Of a DNA stretch of 64,000 bases, positions 11,558-22,460 are shown in pieces. Made by a program: the position numbers and the translations under genes. The notes under the pieces are model-generated. The model was not told the origin of the DNA, ran no database searches, and was given only the letters and a program-made list of their open reading frames with translations. This DNA is from Takakia lepidozioides. Taxonomy: Eukaryota; Streptophyta; Takakiopsida; Takakiales; Takakiaceae. Position 1 is the first letter of the stretch. Each line of letters starts with the position of its first letter. Location: NCBI GenBank assembly GCA_030704615.1, contig CM060733.1:64170001-64234000 (forward strand), written 5' to 3'.

Positions 11558-11973
11558 CTGCAAAAGATGCCAAAGGTGGTGCGTCCTCTTCTTTGGACTC
11601 TGAGCAACATGAGGGAGCTGGTGAAGAAAGGGAGGAGACTATTTTCCCAGGAGACTTGAAAAGCAGTTGTGATTCATCAAGCAGCCATGGTTCAAGGCCT
11701 ACCAGAAGCGTTGGAGATTCTCCCGACAGTCAAGGTATAATGTGCACTGAAAATGTTGTAGTTTAATTGCCAAGATAGAATTTGATTCGTAGGTCTTGCG
11801 TAACAAGGATGAGTAACCTGACCATGATTCTATGCCTTTGCAGGACCAATTGCTGCTTCAAGTCCCATCTATTGGCCTCATTTTTCAATCAACCATTCAG
11901 GCCCATCCTCTAGAAATGTTTCTTGTATATGTGAGAGCAGTAATGCAAGCACTCCGTCCTTCGTCGTCCCTGT
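11558..11973 (+). pseudogene. Two-exon gene fragment, serine-rich
   Basis: Exon 11558-11734 follows a tactag acceptor and encodes GASSSLDSEQHEGAGEERE and SSCDSSSSHGSRPTRSVG. It ends CAAG|GT. Exon 11844-11973 follows tttgcag, keeps the frame (QGPIAASSPIYWPHF...) and ends at a good donor, GTAAGTAG. The phases match across the intron, so this is a genuine coding fragment. I see no known domain, and neither the start nor the end of the gene is visible. A separate weak frame lies at 12115. Confidence 0.45.
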
Positions 11974-14379
11974 GTAAGTAGTATATCATCCCTTTATCTC
12001 GAGTCATATGTCTATGAGTTGTAATACTTGGATAGTCTACGGACTTCGCAAATGCTAGTGACGCAGAGACACTTGTCAGCCAGGTGCTAGCTGCGCCAGA
12101 GTTGATGCCCTGCAGTGATGTCCTCCGTTAAAATAAGGGTTACCATGAGGCTGTTGACCTGTACTTCTAAGGAAAACTCTTATCAGCTGCTTGGACATCC
12201 TTATCTCAAAAGTTGTTTTGAGAAAAGTAGTATGCACATATTTTGCAATGTAGGGATCGGACTGTCCAATTCATTCAAACTTTGTTTGGTAGAGAAAATT
12301 AGAACCTCAGGTAGGGACCTTCCGCTTCAGCAGCGGCATACAAGTGTCTGTGTCTCAAACACACATTAAAGATTGCTCTTGCGTGTTTGAGGCACAGGAT
12401 GACTAAATTAGAGGTCCCCTGTCTGCTGGTCTAAGATGTCATGCAACCATCAGCCAACACTTTACAGAATGTGGTATCTGAACTAATTCAAAGTTAGCAC
12501 AATTGCAATAGAGTGTCATTAACAAATTCAGCCCACAGAAAATCGTTGTCAAAAAATGACTCCAACCTACAAATAATAACGAACCCAAGAATAGCTGGTG
12601 CAGTGATTGCCACAGTTCCTTATTCATAAACAAAGCTACTCAGAACACTCCCCGAAAGGATCGCAACATGATTGGCAACCTTGCCCTGGCTTAGCAATTA
12701 TCAGAAGGTTATAATAAAAGTTCTAATTTTGCTTGCATTTCTCACAGGATATGGATGTAGTTGCCATGCATACAAATATAAGGCTCATCTGTATGGATGA
12801 GTGGGGGTAAAAAGTTACACCTTTCTCCATGACGGTATGCACTTGAAGAACGTAATTCCTCTCTGACCACTTCTGACCACTGCATCCTGACAAAAATTAT
12901 AACCAGTCACGTCAAAGATGGTGCCACAGTAAGAGAATGAAACCTACTAATCTAATCTCTTCCACCAAATCGAGTTTGACTCACAAGCAAAACATATCTG
13001 GTGCCACCATGTCATTCAGTTGCATAAAAGAAGCCAGACTGAGAGGCTCGTAAAACGAACCAGATCACCAAGCTCAGTAGGCAAGTTTCCATTTAAAGTT
13101 GTTAAATGAGAGCTCCCTGCCAACTCCACGGCAAAAGCACAGTAGTTCTGAAAGTTAGAACATTCCACTCCCATGGCGAAGGCTGGCCAAATGCCCTAAT
13201 CAGGCCCACCATGAGCCTAATCACTTTAACCATTAACTTACCTTAACTTACCAACCAAAACTGACTGCCGTCCCTGCACTCTTCCAGCACCTTCTTGGCT
13301 CTGAGCAAAACAGCTTCCAAAGCCCTGAAGGATGGGACAGGTTATGGAAACTAGGGTTCCAGAATCAGGGCAGGGGCAGTGTTCAGAATGACATCTGGTA
13401 ATCTGACAGGCATTCACCTTTTTGCCTCACTTGTCACCTAGCTAAGTAACCTAAGTGGTTATTCACTGTCCATTAAATTAAAAGGCCCCTTTCAGCAAAT
13501 TTTGGACAAGTGGTGACAGCAATTGATCCATCAGTTCCTGAAGTCAGGCCTCTCTTTGCAATGGATTGGAAATATGCTCATATCAGCATTTTGCTCATGT
13601 TCAGAATCTAAGGTTTTTATGACCCATGACACTTTAGCCCGTTCAATTGGTTCCACTGTCTGCTGGAGAGAGAGAGTACAAAGGGAAAAGAGCAACAAGT
13701 CGAAGACTCACAAAAGAGAGAGAGAGAGAAGGGCCGCTCGACTTACCTATTGAAGACAGGTGGCATTCTTCCATCTTCACCCCAGGGCGAATACATTTGG
13801 CCCCAAGCCAAAAACCTTTCGACCTCGCAACCTGCTCCTCTCCAACTGAAAGGAAGCCCAACCTTTCAAATCCAACATACAAGGCACCATACGCTGCTGG
13901 ATGTTAAGCCCCCAAATGCTTCAAACCCTAAGAAGACCAGAAAGAGTGGCCTTTCCTAACACAGTTCTATCTTAGTAACAATGCAGCCATACCATAGCAT
14001 GAGAAAGAAAGGATGATCTAGTAAGATAACAACCCTAACTTGATCCAAGCCATGATCTAGTAGCTTTTCAGATACTGGTGAGCAGTATACCATCAGCCAG
14101 GCTTTCTCTCGAGTCTGTGGCCATAAGAGATAAATGAAACATGCGTTTGCTGCAGAGGAAACAACGCAGCAAATTTAATTCTTCATTGTCCACAATCCCT
14201 TCCTCAGTCCTGCCAGATGAATATGTGTCAGTCAGGCACTGCTGGTGGACACCTCATGTCTGAAGCCCACAACTATGCCCAACAGCTAATGCATATAGTG
14301 CCAGTACCAAAGACTAGTTTAAGGAGATTTTTCTGCCGGCGTATCCAGTCCCGGACTTGTCACATCTGCAGTGACACTC
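11974..14379. other. No confident gene
   Basis: I found no frame with recognisable protein features. A GAGAGA-rich stretch lies at about 13664-13730. The tail of the RWP-RK-like gene fragment may extend into the right end. Confidence 0.4.
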
Positions 14380-14677
14380 ATCTGCTGCTCCACTTTGCGA
14401 TTGACATCCTCAGCCAGCTCCATTTCTCGAATAGCCTCTCACTTTATGTCGTCTATACTCTTCCCTGCCATTAGCTGCCTCACAAAAACGATATCCAAAG
14501 TCATCAATTAGGCAATAAGCACCCTTGAAAAAGCTATCGCCCTAAACAAATGCAAATTGCAAAGATAACAAGGAGCATCAGAGGTTTAGTTACCTTGCGA
14601 TAAGGCCATCGAGGAATTCCATTTTCTCTGCACATGCGTGTTAAAATGCTGGTGCACACACCTGCTCCCAAGCCCAT
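14380..14677 (-). pseudogene. RWP-RK transcription factor fragment
   Basis: The minus-strand exon 14677-14594 encodes GLGAGVCTSILTRMCRENG followed by IPRWPYRK. This is the hallmark of the RWP-RK DNA-binding domain (normally LGVCxTxLKxxCRxxGIxRWPxRK). It ends at a GTAAC donor. A second frame at about 14475-14380 (LMAGKSIDDIK, stop, EAIREMELAEDVNRKVEQQM) plausibly continues the helical C-terminal side but contains an in-frame TGA. RWP-RK proteins are plant nuclear regulators of nitrogen response and gametophyte or egg-cell development. The N-terminal regions are absent, so this is a fragment. Confidence 0.6.
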
Positions 14678-14883
14678 CTGCTCCATAAGATGTTGTTTCC
14701 TTCCCACTTGCATATGATTCTTACTAACACTTGCAAGAAAACATTTAATATAAACATCCTGGAAACTCTCCCAAGAACCTTGTAAACATCAGGAAGAATA
14801 TCAAATCATGGTACTAACAGGAGCCGAGAGCCCACATTTGCAGGATGGACAATCTTCTTCACAACATTAAGAAAAAGCCACAC

Positions 14884-14950
14884 CTTCCGATTGCGGTTGT
14901 CCCACCATCGTGAAGGATCTTTCAAAAACTCATGCCAGCTCTGCTCCGTG
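14884..14950 (-). pseudogene. OSB-like exon (PDF-motif start)
   Basis: A 67-bp exon lies between a tttgcag acceptor and an AAG|GTGTGG donor and encodes SWHEFLKDPSRWWDNRNRK. FxxDPsxWWDNRxxK is the start of the PDF motif of plant organellar single-strand DNA-binding (OSB) proteins. The rest of the motif (PDFKHK) is not found. A copy of this exon with its surrounding sequence lies on the plus strand near 21010, and flanking parts recur at 46.4-47.1 and 58.1-58.7 kb, so it travels as part of a repeat. It is unusual that RWP-RK exons follow it. Confidence 0.45.
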
Positions 14951-15390
14951 CTGCAAATGCAGGGCCGAGTCTGATGAGAGGGAAAAACAGGCTGAAATAG
15001 GTCGAAGAAGAAGGCGCCCTCACCACATTGTCCTCGACCTTGTGTCTTGACCCATGGAGGATTCGACTGACCATGAACCCAAGAGGACCTCTGTGTGCTG
15101 TTTGTCTCTATAGTCAGGTAATGTCAGATAGGTCTGTGAGACTGGCCACGGTGCATTCGAGCAGGTAGAGATTGAAACACGGCCTGCTATCATGATGCTT
15201 TGGCACTAAGAAGACGCAGACCCCAAAAAACACAAAGTCCCAGCCCTGCACTCTGCGACCTAGCAACCCTAAATTCGAGCCAACCTTTTGAAATTTTTGA
15301 ACTTTTGCACCCTAACAGTATAAACATAATAATATTATATATTCCATGTTATTATGTGAAGGTATTTTTAGCTTTATATATTCGTATTTA

Positions 15391-15653
15391 CCGTAGCCTC
15401 CTATGCGGTTCGGCACCTTGGTGCCGGAATAATTATTTTTTGAAAGAATTGAGGTCCGGCACTTCCAAACTTAATTTCCACAATTTCAACAAAGTCATAA
15501 TATGTTCATAAAACTCAGTTTCTAAAGCACATTTTATGTGAAAACAATGAAAAATAAATTTTGAAAATTTCAACACTTGAGCTTGATAATTTTCAAATAT
15601 TTCACTTCTCATTTTTGCAATTAATAAGTGCCGGACCGCATAGGAGGCTACGG
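15391..15653. mobile_element. MITE with TA target site (mariner/Stowaway-like)
   Basis: Terminal inverted repeats begin CCGTAGCCTCCTATGCGG (15391) and are matched at 15626-15653, with about 27 bp of near-identity. TA lies on both sides (15389-15390 and 15654-15655), as expected for a TA duplication. The interior is AT-rich with no coding capacity, and the total is 263 bp. A second internal palindrome, cggcaccttggtgccg, lies in the left arm. Confidence 0.8.
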
Positions 15654-15655
15654 TA

Positions 15656-17097
15656 TATATATTTACAGTCATTAAATGAGTAGTTAAAATGACTGTATAT
15701 TCTATTTAATTACCAATATATTTTTTTAAAATTACATGAATTTAAAATATAATTGTGGAGTTGCTAGTGAAGTTGTTGAAACCACTTACAATTTATAATA
15801 AATCACCAGTAAGTCGACGTCACCCTCGAAGTCGTATCATTTGCAGCGGTTAGATGCACTTGCATCCAATACACCACAATATTTCAACCACGCGAGCAAT
15901 GATATGTAGACACGTCGTCATTTGCAATCACATCCTCGTTCTATTTCATCCATTTATCTTTGCATTTTCCACATTGACATTCCTTGGGCAACCAACAATC
16001 GCCACGTGTAGTTGTGAATACTAGTGCAGTCATACTCTCCCATGCCCACGTCATCTTGTTGCAGTTTTGGCCATGACTCGTAGTCGTATCTACCATCTTC
16101 CCCTATCTGGTCAAATGTGTTTGACCGTAGATCCTGACGTGGCGGAGGTACAAGGTGGCATATGCGACTTCTGGTGGTCACAATTGGCGACCAGGACTGC
16201 CCCCTTGCATTTTGCAGACATATATGCTACGACTGGGCAAATGTGGCAGACGTTAAAGCCGGGATTTGTTGTAATGTATTATCATACCAGTCTAAATATA
16301 TATTACTGCATGTATGATTTTCTAAGAATAGTGGTAGGAGTTTCAGTATGATGACATACAACCTTGCTTCAAGGTTAGAATGTGTAAGTGGGAGACAAAG
16401 TAGGCTGTTTAAATCAGACCTCCTCAGTGTAGTTGATTTCAATGGACTGCATGTACCCCACTTGTATGCCTTGCCTTAATGTCTTCAGTGGCCGTCCTAC
16501 TTGATGGACAATGTCTTCATAAATGTGGAGACATCGAAGCTAGGTGGGCACTGACTTCTGGTTGCCTTTGTGCAGGAAGGTCGTATGAAAGTTCAAAGCA
16601 ATCCACAACCTGTCTTCACTTAACAGGTTTCCATTCGCAAATTGAATTGAGGGATAAATGATGCAATATATGGATCAGACTTTGGTTGTGCGAATCATAC
16701 GGGTTTTGTGGAGGTCATGTACTATTACCCAGAAAAATATGTCTTTACCTGAATTTGTCAAACTATTCCATGCAGCTGATGTCAAACTGGTTACAGACAA
16801 TTGTTGTTCTGACATAGAGAAAAAGAATGTTATTGTAGACAAAAAGAAACACTGACATGGATGGGTATAAAAATATTAATGACAGGGGGCCAGGACTGGA
16901 GATAGATAGGCCTCCATTTTCTGGAAGGGAGCCTGAAGTGCTTTCGCCAGCCCCTCCGCTGGAAAGTATAAATATCCCAGGACGAGGCGGTGTTTCCAGT
17001 GAGCGTGAGCGTGAGCAGAATCTGAAAAATGCTCAATTTTTGAGAATATTCCACCTAATTCTGCCCCCGAACCTAACTTGTGAGTAAAACCCAAAGC
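15656..17097. other. No gene recognised; possible CACTA subterminal debris
   Basis: 15960-16250 holds scattered gtcat/cgtagtcgta words and acgt-rich phrases similar to the subterminal region at 59.2-59.45 kb (for example ggtcaaatgtgtttga against ggtcaaacatgtttga). No CACTA terminus is visible. The rest shows nothing coding. Confidence 0.35.
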
Positions 17098-17185
17098 TCG
17101 TAGTTCCGCGCGGAACTACGAATTCATGCAGGAAATGTTGAATCCACGAAAATGAAACATACGACAATTCCGCGCGGAACTGTCG
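17098..17185. repeat. Two palindromes with core TTCCGCGCGGAA
   Basis: 17098-17121 is a perfect 24-bp palindrome with half-site TCGTAGTTCCGC. 17162-17185 is a one-mismatch 24-bp palindrome with half-site CGACAATTCCGC. They share the 12-bp core, and their starts are 64 bp apart. Confidence 0.9.
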
Positions 17186-17224
17186 ATTTGCCACAGAAAT
17201 ATTCAACATGCACCCAAACACTCA

Positions 17225-17400
17225 ATGCCAGAAAAGGTATTCTTGGTATATTCGAATATTCTTGGTATATTCATACATTCTTGGAATATTCATAAGATAT
17301 TCCTAGTATATTCGAATATTCTGTATGATACTCTTTGTTGGTATTATTGGGATACTCCAACAAATATTTTTGGAATATTTTTGGAATATTCCCAGACCCG
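17225..17400. repeat. AATATTC short-motif repeat tract
   Basis: ATTCTTGGTATATTC and variants (ttggaatattc, cctagtatattcg, ttttggaatatt) recur about ten times with irregular spacing. AT-rich low-complexity DNA without coding value. Confidence 0.7.
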
Positions 17401-17479
17401 AACCTGACCCGAACCAGCCGCTCACTCTCACGACATATCCGCGCGCCCCCCCCGCCCCCCCTCCCCCAGGATAACACAA

Positions 17480-18780
17480 GCCCCTAAGTAATAGAGTCTG
17501 CATGCATCACCAGCCAACAAGACATTGTCAAATCAGCCCTAACCTCATATTTCGATGCCTGCAGAGCTCAAATCACATAGCTCAAACCTCATACCCCTGC
17601 AACAAGCACACTACTGTAAGTGCGTGCCCCCGCTCTCAAACTAATAAGTACATAAAACATCAGACCACTCAATACTAGCATTTTTATTCAAAACCTCCAC
17701 ACTCATGCCACAGAACTCACTAACAACTATCACACATAAGCAAACCTCTAACAGAGTTTAGACAATTACGTGTCCCAACAACTCATCACACTTCTGGCTA
17801 CTGCCCCACTAGTAACCAATCAATATCCCCCCGCCAACCCCCTTTAACTATATTGACAAACAAGTCCCTCAAGCGATCTGATCAGACTGCAACTACTGCA
17901 CCTGGGCTAACATCCATCGTCCCCCAAAACCACCAAATCTATGATCCAGCCACAGTGTCACTAAATAGTCCACCACCTCCCCTCTCTAGCCCACTTTGCT
18001 CCAGCACAAAAATAGACATACAATACTTCCCCCCCACTATAATATCAGTTTATGCCAACACTAACATTACTAATTGCTCCTCACATACCTTACCAACAGA
18101 GACATAAGTGAGACAAATGCCAGGTGGCGCCATCCATGAGCTCAGCGGCCCACACACTACGTGTCCCATAACATCATCTCTCAAAGCTCAGCACAGTACA
18201 CCTACGCAGACACCTCCTGTTCTTTGGCCAAAGCTTAAATCACACAGAAAGTGTCGAGGCTGCCAACACAACCCATATAACATCCTCAAATTCGGAACTA
18301 CCCCCTACCAAATACGCCCGCTCTTCACATACAATTATCAAAAGCCAAAGCCAACAGTTATAAGTGCAAAAATACGCCCACACAACACTTACAACAACCA
18401 TGACATACTTCAAACTCTTACACCCCTGCTGCAACTTAGCCCACCACAAAAGGAAAAACATACATTTCTGGATTTATTGAGCTGCAATCATGCATTCCAT
18501 CCTACATTCCATCCAAACCATCCACATTCAATTGTTGCTCTGGTTGCAACAAGCAACAAACTATTTGACACCAACCCCAAAAGCAGAAAAAATACACCAA
18601 CATGGATTGTAAGCAGAACTGATCCAATGCTGGCTCGCCTACAACTCATCACCACACTTGACAATTCAACCACTCTAACTCAAACTCAAAACTTGTATAC
18701 ACATTGCACTACATATCACAAAACAACTGCTCTGAAGCCCACCTGGACACCCGCCCATCTTCTGCCCCCATTTTAAACCA
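17480..18780. other. G-depleted, C/A-rich block
   Basis: For about 1.3 kb the plus strand is very poor in G while C and A are abundant. Open frames here (17853-18107 and 18108-18776) are rich in Thr, Pro, Ser, His and Asn because of this bias and show no domain. The block starts just after a C-run (17445-17468). The cause of the strand asymmetry is unknown. Confidence 0.7.
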
Positions 18781-19629
18781 GAAGTGCCAAATACTAAAAT
18801 CAGGTGCTCATGCATAGGCAAACCCAACCACTGGGCTACAGGTCTGCTCAAGTGCAAATAGAAAACTATCTGGAATTTCACAAAGCATGACAAACATTTA
18901 AATGATCAAAGAGGTTATCCCAAGAGGTTGTAACAATTTAACCTGCTCCTAAGCATATTAATAACCCAGAGCTCTTCTTCCCAATGAGTCAGGTCCATCA
19001 GTGCCAGGGCTAGGGTTTTCAACAAGTAGACATCCATGTCTGCACAAATGTCCAAAATCTGAATGTTCAGTCATATCGGAATTTTATCGGAATAAAAGCC
19101 ATATTGTGGTTGGAGAACGGATTAGTTCTTTTGGTCACTTTGTTTTGGTCATATCCATGGTGCACAATGGTTCACAGTCGCGTGAAAACAAGGCATCTCG
19201 TGCTCATGCGCACACAAATATGCCCTCTATTCAGTAGTTGTTCCCACCTTCTTGAGAAAACATTCATAGTACTTTAATAAGAGGGCATGTCTGATAGAAA
19301 ATTGAATGTAAGTGGACTACACTAGCCACTAATAATGCCAAAGTTCAGAATAAGTAGTTGAAATGCAGGAAGGAAGCTTAGATACACTTTGAGCCTTGTA
19401 CTGTGCCATGAGAAGCTTGAGGCAAATCTTAACATAAAGGAGACACTAAAAAAAGGCATAGAGCAAAGAGAAATGTAAATACTACAACCTTCCATTTTCT
19501 ACAAACAACTTCATCAAGCACAGGGGCAGTCGGGTTGAAATCGGGGCTGCGCAGCCACCTCACAGCGCACAAACCCCTAGGTCTCCTCAGCTCATATCCC
19601 AATCTGCATGCTCAAGAAACTTCAAAGTA
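18781..19629. other. No gene recognised
   Basis: Mixed-composition DNA without a supported frame. The right end carries exon-like sequence of the unrecognised family (below). Confidence 0.4.
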
Positions 19630-20169
19630 GGTGAGGATCCTCACCTGGTCCCATCACAAGCCCCCACAAAAACCAACAGGTTAGTGAGGATTGTGGAACC
19701 CCAGGTGAATCACAGACCCTCACACTTGTCATCGATGTCAACTAAGAAACACAAAAGCAAGAGAAAGAGATAAGAACATGAGAATCCCTAAACTCCAAAG
19801 GCACCTTAAGCGATTGGGGAAGAGGGTTATGCGCCATCACCACCCGCAGCAAGCCGCCTCCACAAAGCACATAAGCAATGAAGCAAAGCAGGCACAATCG
19901 CAAGGCACTAGAAAGGAGGGAGAGAACTTCTCATCATAAGTGTCCTTACTAAGCACAGAAAAAGCCAGAGGAGGGAAGATGCCACTGCTTTCATAGCGGT
20001 GTTTCCCACTGCAAGAGAGACAAGACGCCGCCTTCACGCCCCCCCAGGCGCTCGTCCAGCATGGGTACGACACCACAAACGGGGCAGCCACCAAAGCACG
20101 TCCACCATAACACTCTCCTCGCGAGCTCAGAAGCACATCGCGTGCTTCTGACAGCGAGAGAGACGACAT
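19630..20169 (-). CDS. Unrecognised two-copy family, copy 2 (partial)
   Basis: A minus-strand frame starts with a good ATG at 20169 (MSSLSLSEARDVLLSSRGE) and is open for 110 codons. A further exon ending MAHNPLPQSLK|GT (about 19815) and one ending at GTGAGG (about 19640) match copy 1 at 1990-2489. An internal cttgcag (about 20020) could be an acceptor. I do not recognise the family. The start lies 15-500 bp from a CATCC hairpin cluster, as in copy 1, which points to a shared upstream region carried along with the gene. Confidence 0.4.
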
Positions 20170-20184
20170 AGGGTTGTCCCCCGA

Positions 20185-20700
20185 TTATTCATCCGTGGAT
20201 GGAAAATAGTAGGACGAATCCGTATACCCTGACGGATTTCATCCGCAACAAGGTTAAAAATAGGTTTTGGGGTAGGGGTTAGGGTTTCCACCGTAATTAA
20301 TCATAATTAGGGGTAGTAAAGATCAATTCCAGGCCATAATCACATCATCCATAGACAGATCACTTGTGTCAGGATGAAAAAGTAGGGAATATCATCCGTG
20401 GCAGCGCCTTACATCCATCTAGGTAATTCTATCATTCCTTACCAGACCATCCGGTATGGATAAAAAGAGTCAATAAAAGAGGAATGAAAAATTATCACCC
20501 TGGTAGTTTTTCATCCGGTACGGATGGAAAAATAGGATGCTGTTGCAAACCTCCATAGAGGTAATTCTTTTCTTCCATGGTGACTCATCCGGTATGGATG
20601 AGAGTCAATAAAGGAGGAATGAAAAGGCCAAAAATACCATCCTAGAGGTAATTCAGTGTCCATCCTGGTGGCTCATCCGGTATGGATGAAAAGCCTGATA
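20185..20700. repeat. CATCC...GGATG hairpin cluster, upstream copy B
   Basis: At least seven hairpins occur, the best being CATCCGGTATGGATG (near 20450, 20585 and 20672) and CATCCGGTACGGATG (near 20512). Unit-to-unit spacing is about 64-90 bp. Intervening phrases such as gtcaataaa-gaggaatgaaaa are also repeated. The cluster lies directly upstream of the minus-strand frame at 20169. Confidence 0.75.
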
Positions 20701-20779
20701 GAGGATGAGAAAACAAAAAGTCAACACTGATAGCAAACTGCCAATTCCCAGTAGAGAGGGATACAGAGGGAGAGAGGGG

Positions 20780-21535
20780 GAGAGGGTTGGGACTTACAGT
20801 GAGCGAGTGGGAGGGAGGGCAAACATGCATGGGAGGCCCGCGTTGGAGCAACCTTCGCATCTGAAGCAAGCAACCCTAGAAACGCTAGGGTATGTGTGTG
20901 AGGAGGTTTCGGCTGGGAGCTCGCCATTCTTGGGAGAGTCAGCTTCGTCTTAGCAGGCAGTGTTTCAATCTCTACCCGCTCGGCCCTGAATTTGCAGCAC
21001 GGAGCAGAGCTGGCATGAGTTTCTTAAAGATCCTTCACGATGGTGGGACAACTGCAATCGCAAGGTGTGGCTTCTTCTTAATGTACGATGTGAAGAAGTT
21101 TGTCCATCCAGCAAATATGGGTTTGTTGGCTCCTGTTAGTACCATGATTTGGTATTCTTCCTGATGTTTACAAGGTTCTTGGGTGAGTCAGCTTGGTCTT
21201 AGCAGGCCGTGTTTCAATCTCTGCCCGCTCAGCTGCACCGTGGTGGTTCTCACTGACCAATCCGACAGTACCTGACTACAGACACAAGCAGCACACACAA
21301 GAGGTCCTCTTGGGTTCATGGTCAGTCAAATCCTCCATGGGTCATGTAAGTTAGCTCATTGGGTGGATCTATGGTGGTTTGGAGTGACTTTGATGTTACT
21401 CAGGCATTGTATCAGAGAACGGATATCATCTTCAGGCCGTTGGCATGTCGGACATTTACTATCTCCTTTACATCTCTACATCTGGTTTTGTGCAAAGATA
21501 GACTCCCCAACTTGAGTTTAAATTTCAGGTCTAGT
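20780..21535 (+). repeat. Composite OSB/PPR-flank repeat, plus copy
   Basis: The stretch contains phrases found in reverse complement at 14.85-15.2, 46.5-47.1 and 58.1-58.75 kb: the 'aaacgctagggtatgtg' leader, 'gcaggc(a/c)gtgtttcaatctct', the OSB-like exon (21011-21060) and 'gaggtcctcttgggttcatggtc'. It has multiple frame breaks and is probably a dispersed pseudogene or transduplicated fragment. Confidence 0.6.
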
Positions 21536-21599
21536 GTCAAGGGTAGAGGTAGGCCCTTCAGATCATCCTCAAGGTCCTCTATGTGCCCCTATAATCAGG

Positions 21600-22460
21600 T
21601 ACGGGGAAGTGTACTTCAACCTGACCACATCACGTTGGTTTGTGGGGGCAAAGCATGTGCGAGCATGGCAGCGGGCTGGAAAAGGGCAAAGACTTCCATG
21701 GTGACATCTTCAAAGGGCGAATTGTACCAGGTATGATTCTGAGCACTGCCCTGGTGGACATGTATGCCAAATGCGAGCATGCTACCTCTGAAAAAGGGCA
21801 CAAAGTTCCCAGGTGACATCGTCAAGGCTGGAATTGTACTAGATGTCATTCTGAGCACTGCCATGCAGCACATGTATGCCAAATGTGAGCCTGGCAGCCC
21901 TAGAACTGGGCAAAGAGGTCCATGGTGACATCGTCAAAGCTGGAATTGTACCAGATCTGATTCTGAGCATTGCCCTTGTGGACATGTATGCCAAATGTGA
22001 GCCTAACAGCCCTGGAAAAGAGAGCAGAGGCCATGGTGACATCGTCAAATTAGCTGGAACGTACCATATGTGATTCTGAACACAAGTTTAGGCGAGCCTG
22101 GCAGCCCTGGAAAAGGGAGTAGAGGTCCATGGTGACATTGTCAAAGCTGGAACTATACACCAAATCTGATTGTGAACACTGCCTTGGTGACATGTATGCC
22201 AAATGTGAGTTTGATAGCTGTGGAATGGACGGACAGGTCCACAGTGATATTGTCAAAGCTGAAATGTACCAGATGTCACTCTGAACTCTGCTCTGGTGGA
22301 CATCTATGCCAAATGTGAGCCTGGTAGCCCTGGAAAATGGAACAGATCCGGTGTCAATGTCAAAGCTGGAATTGTACCACATGTTATTTGAACTATGCCC
22401 AGGTGGACATGTATGCCCAATGCGAGCCTGGTAGCTCTGGGAAAGGGCACAAAGGTCCAT
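21600..22460 (+). pseudogene. PPR-derived tandem array
   Basis: About seven consecutive, degraded copies of a ~111-bp (37-codon) unit encode variants of HGDIVKAGIVPDxILSxAL and VDMYAKCEPxSPGK. The unit is the L-motif part of a plant PLS-type PPR repeat. The rest of each PPR cycle (VSWNAML...) is missing, so the array has expanded as a minisatellite rather than as a functional PPR tract. Copies contain different indels and cannot be read as one protein. Unit starts are near 21685, 21790, 21905, 22016, 22109, 22222 and 22333. Confidence 0.75.

Noticed and set aside
18108-18776. 222-codon open frame
   Set aside because: It is explained by the lack of G (few stop codons). No domain, and composition is biased throughout the block.
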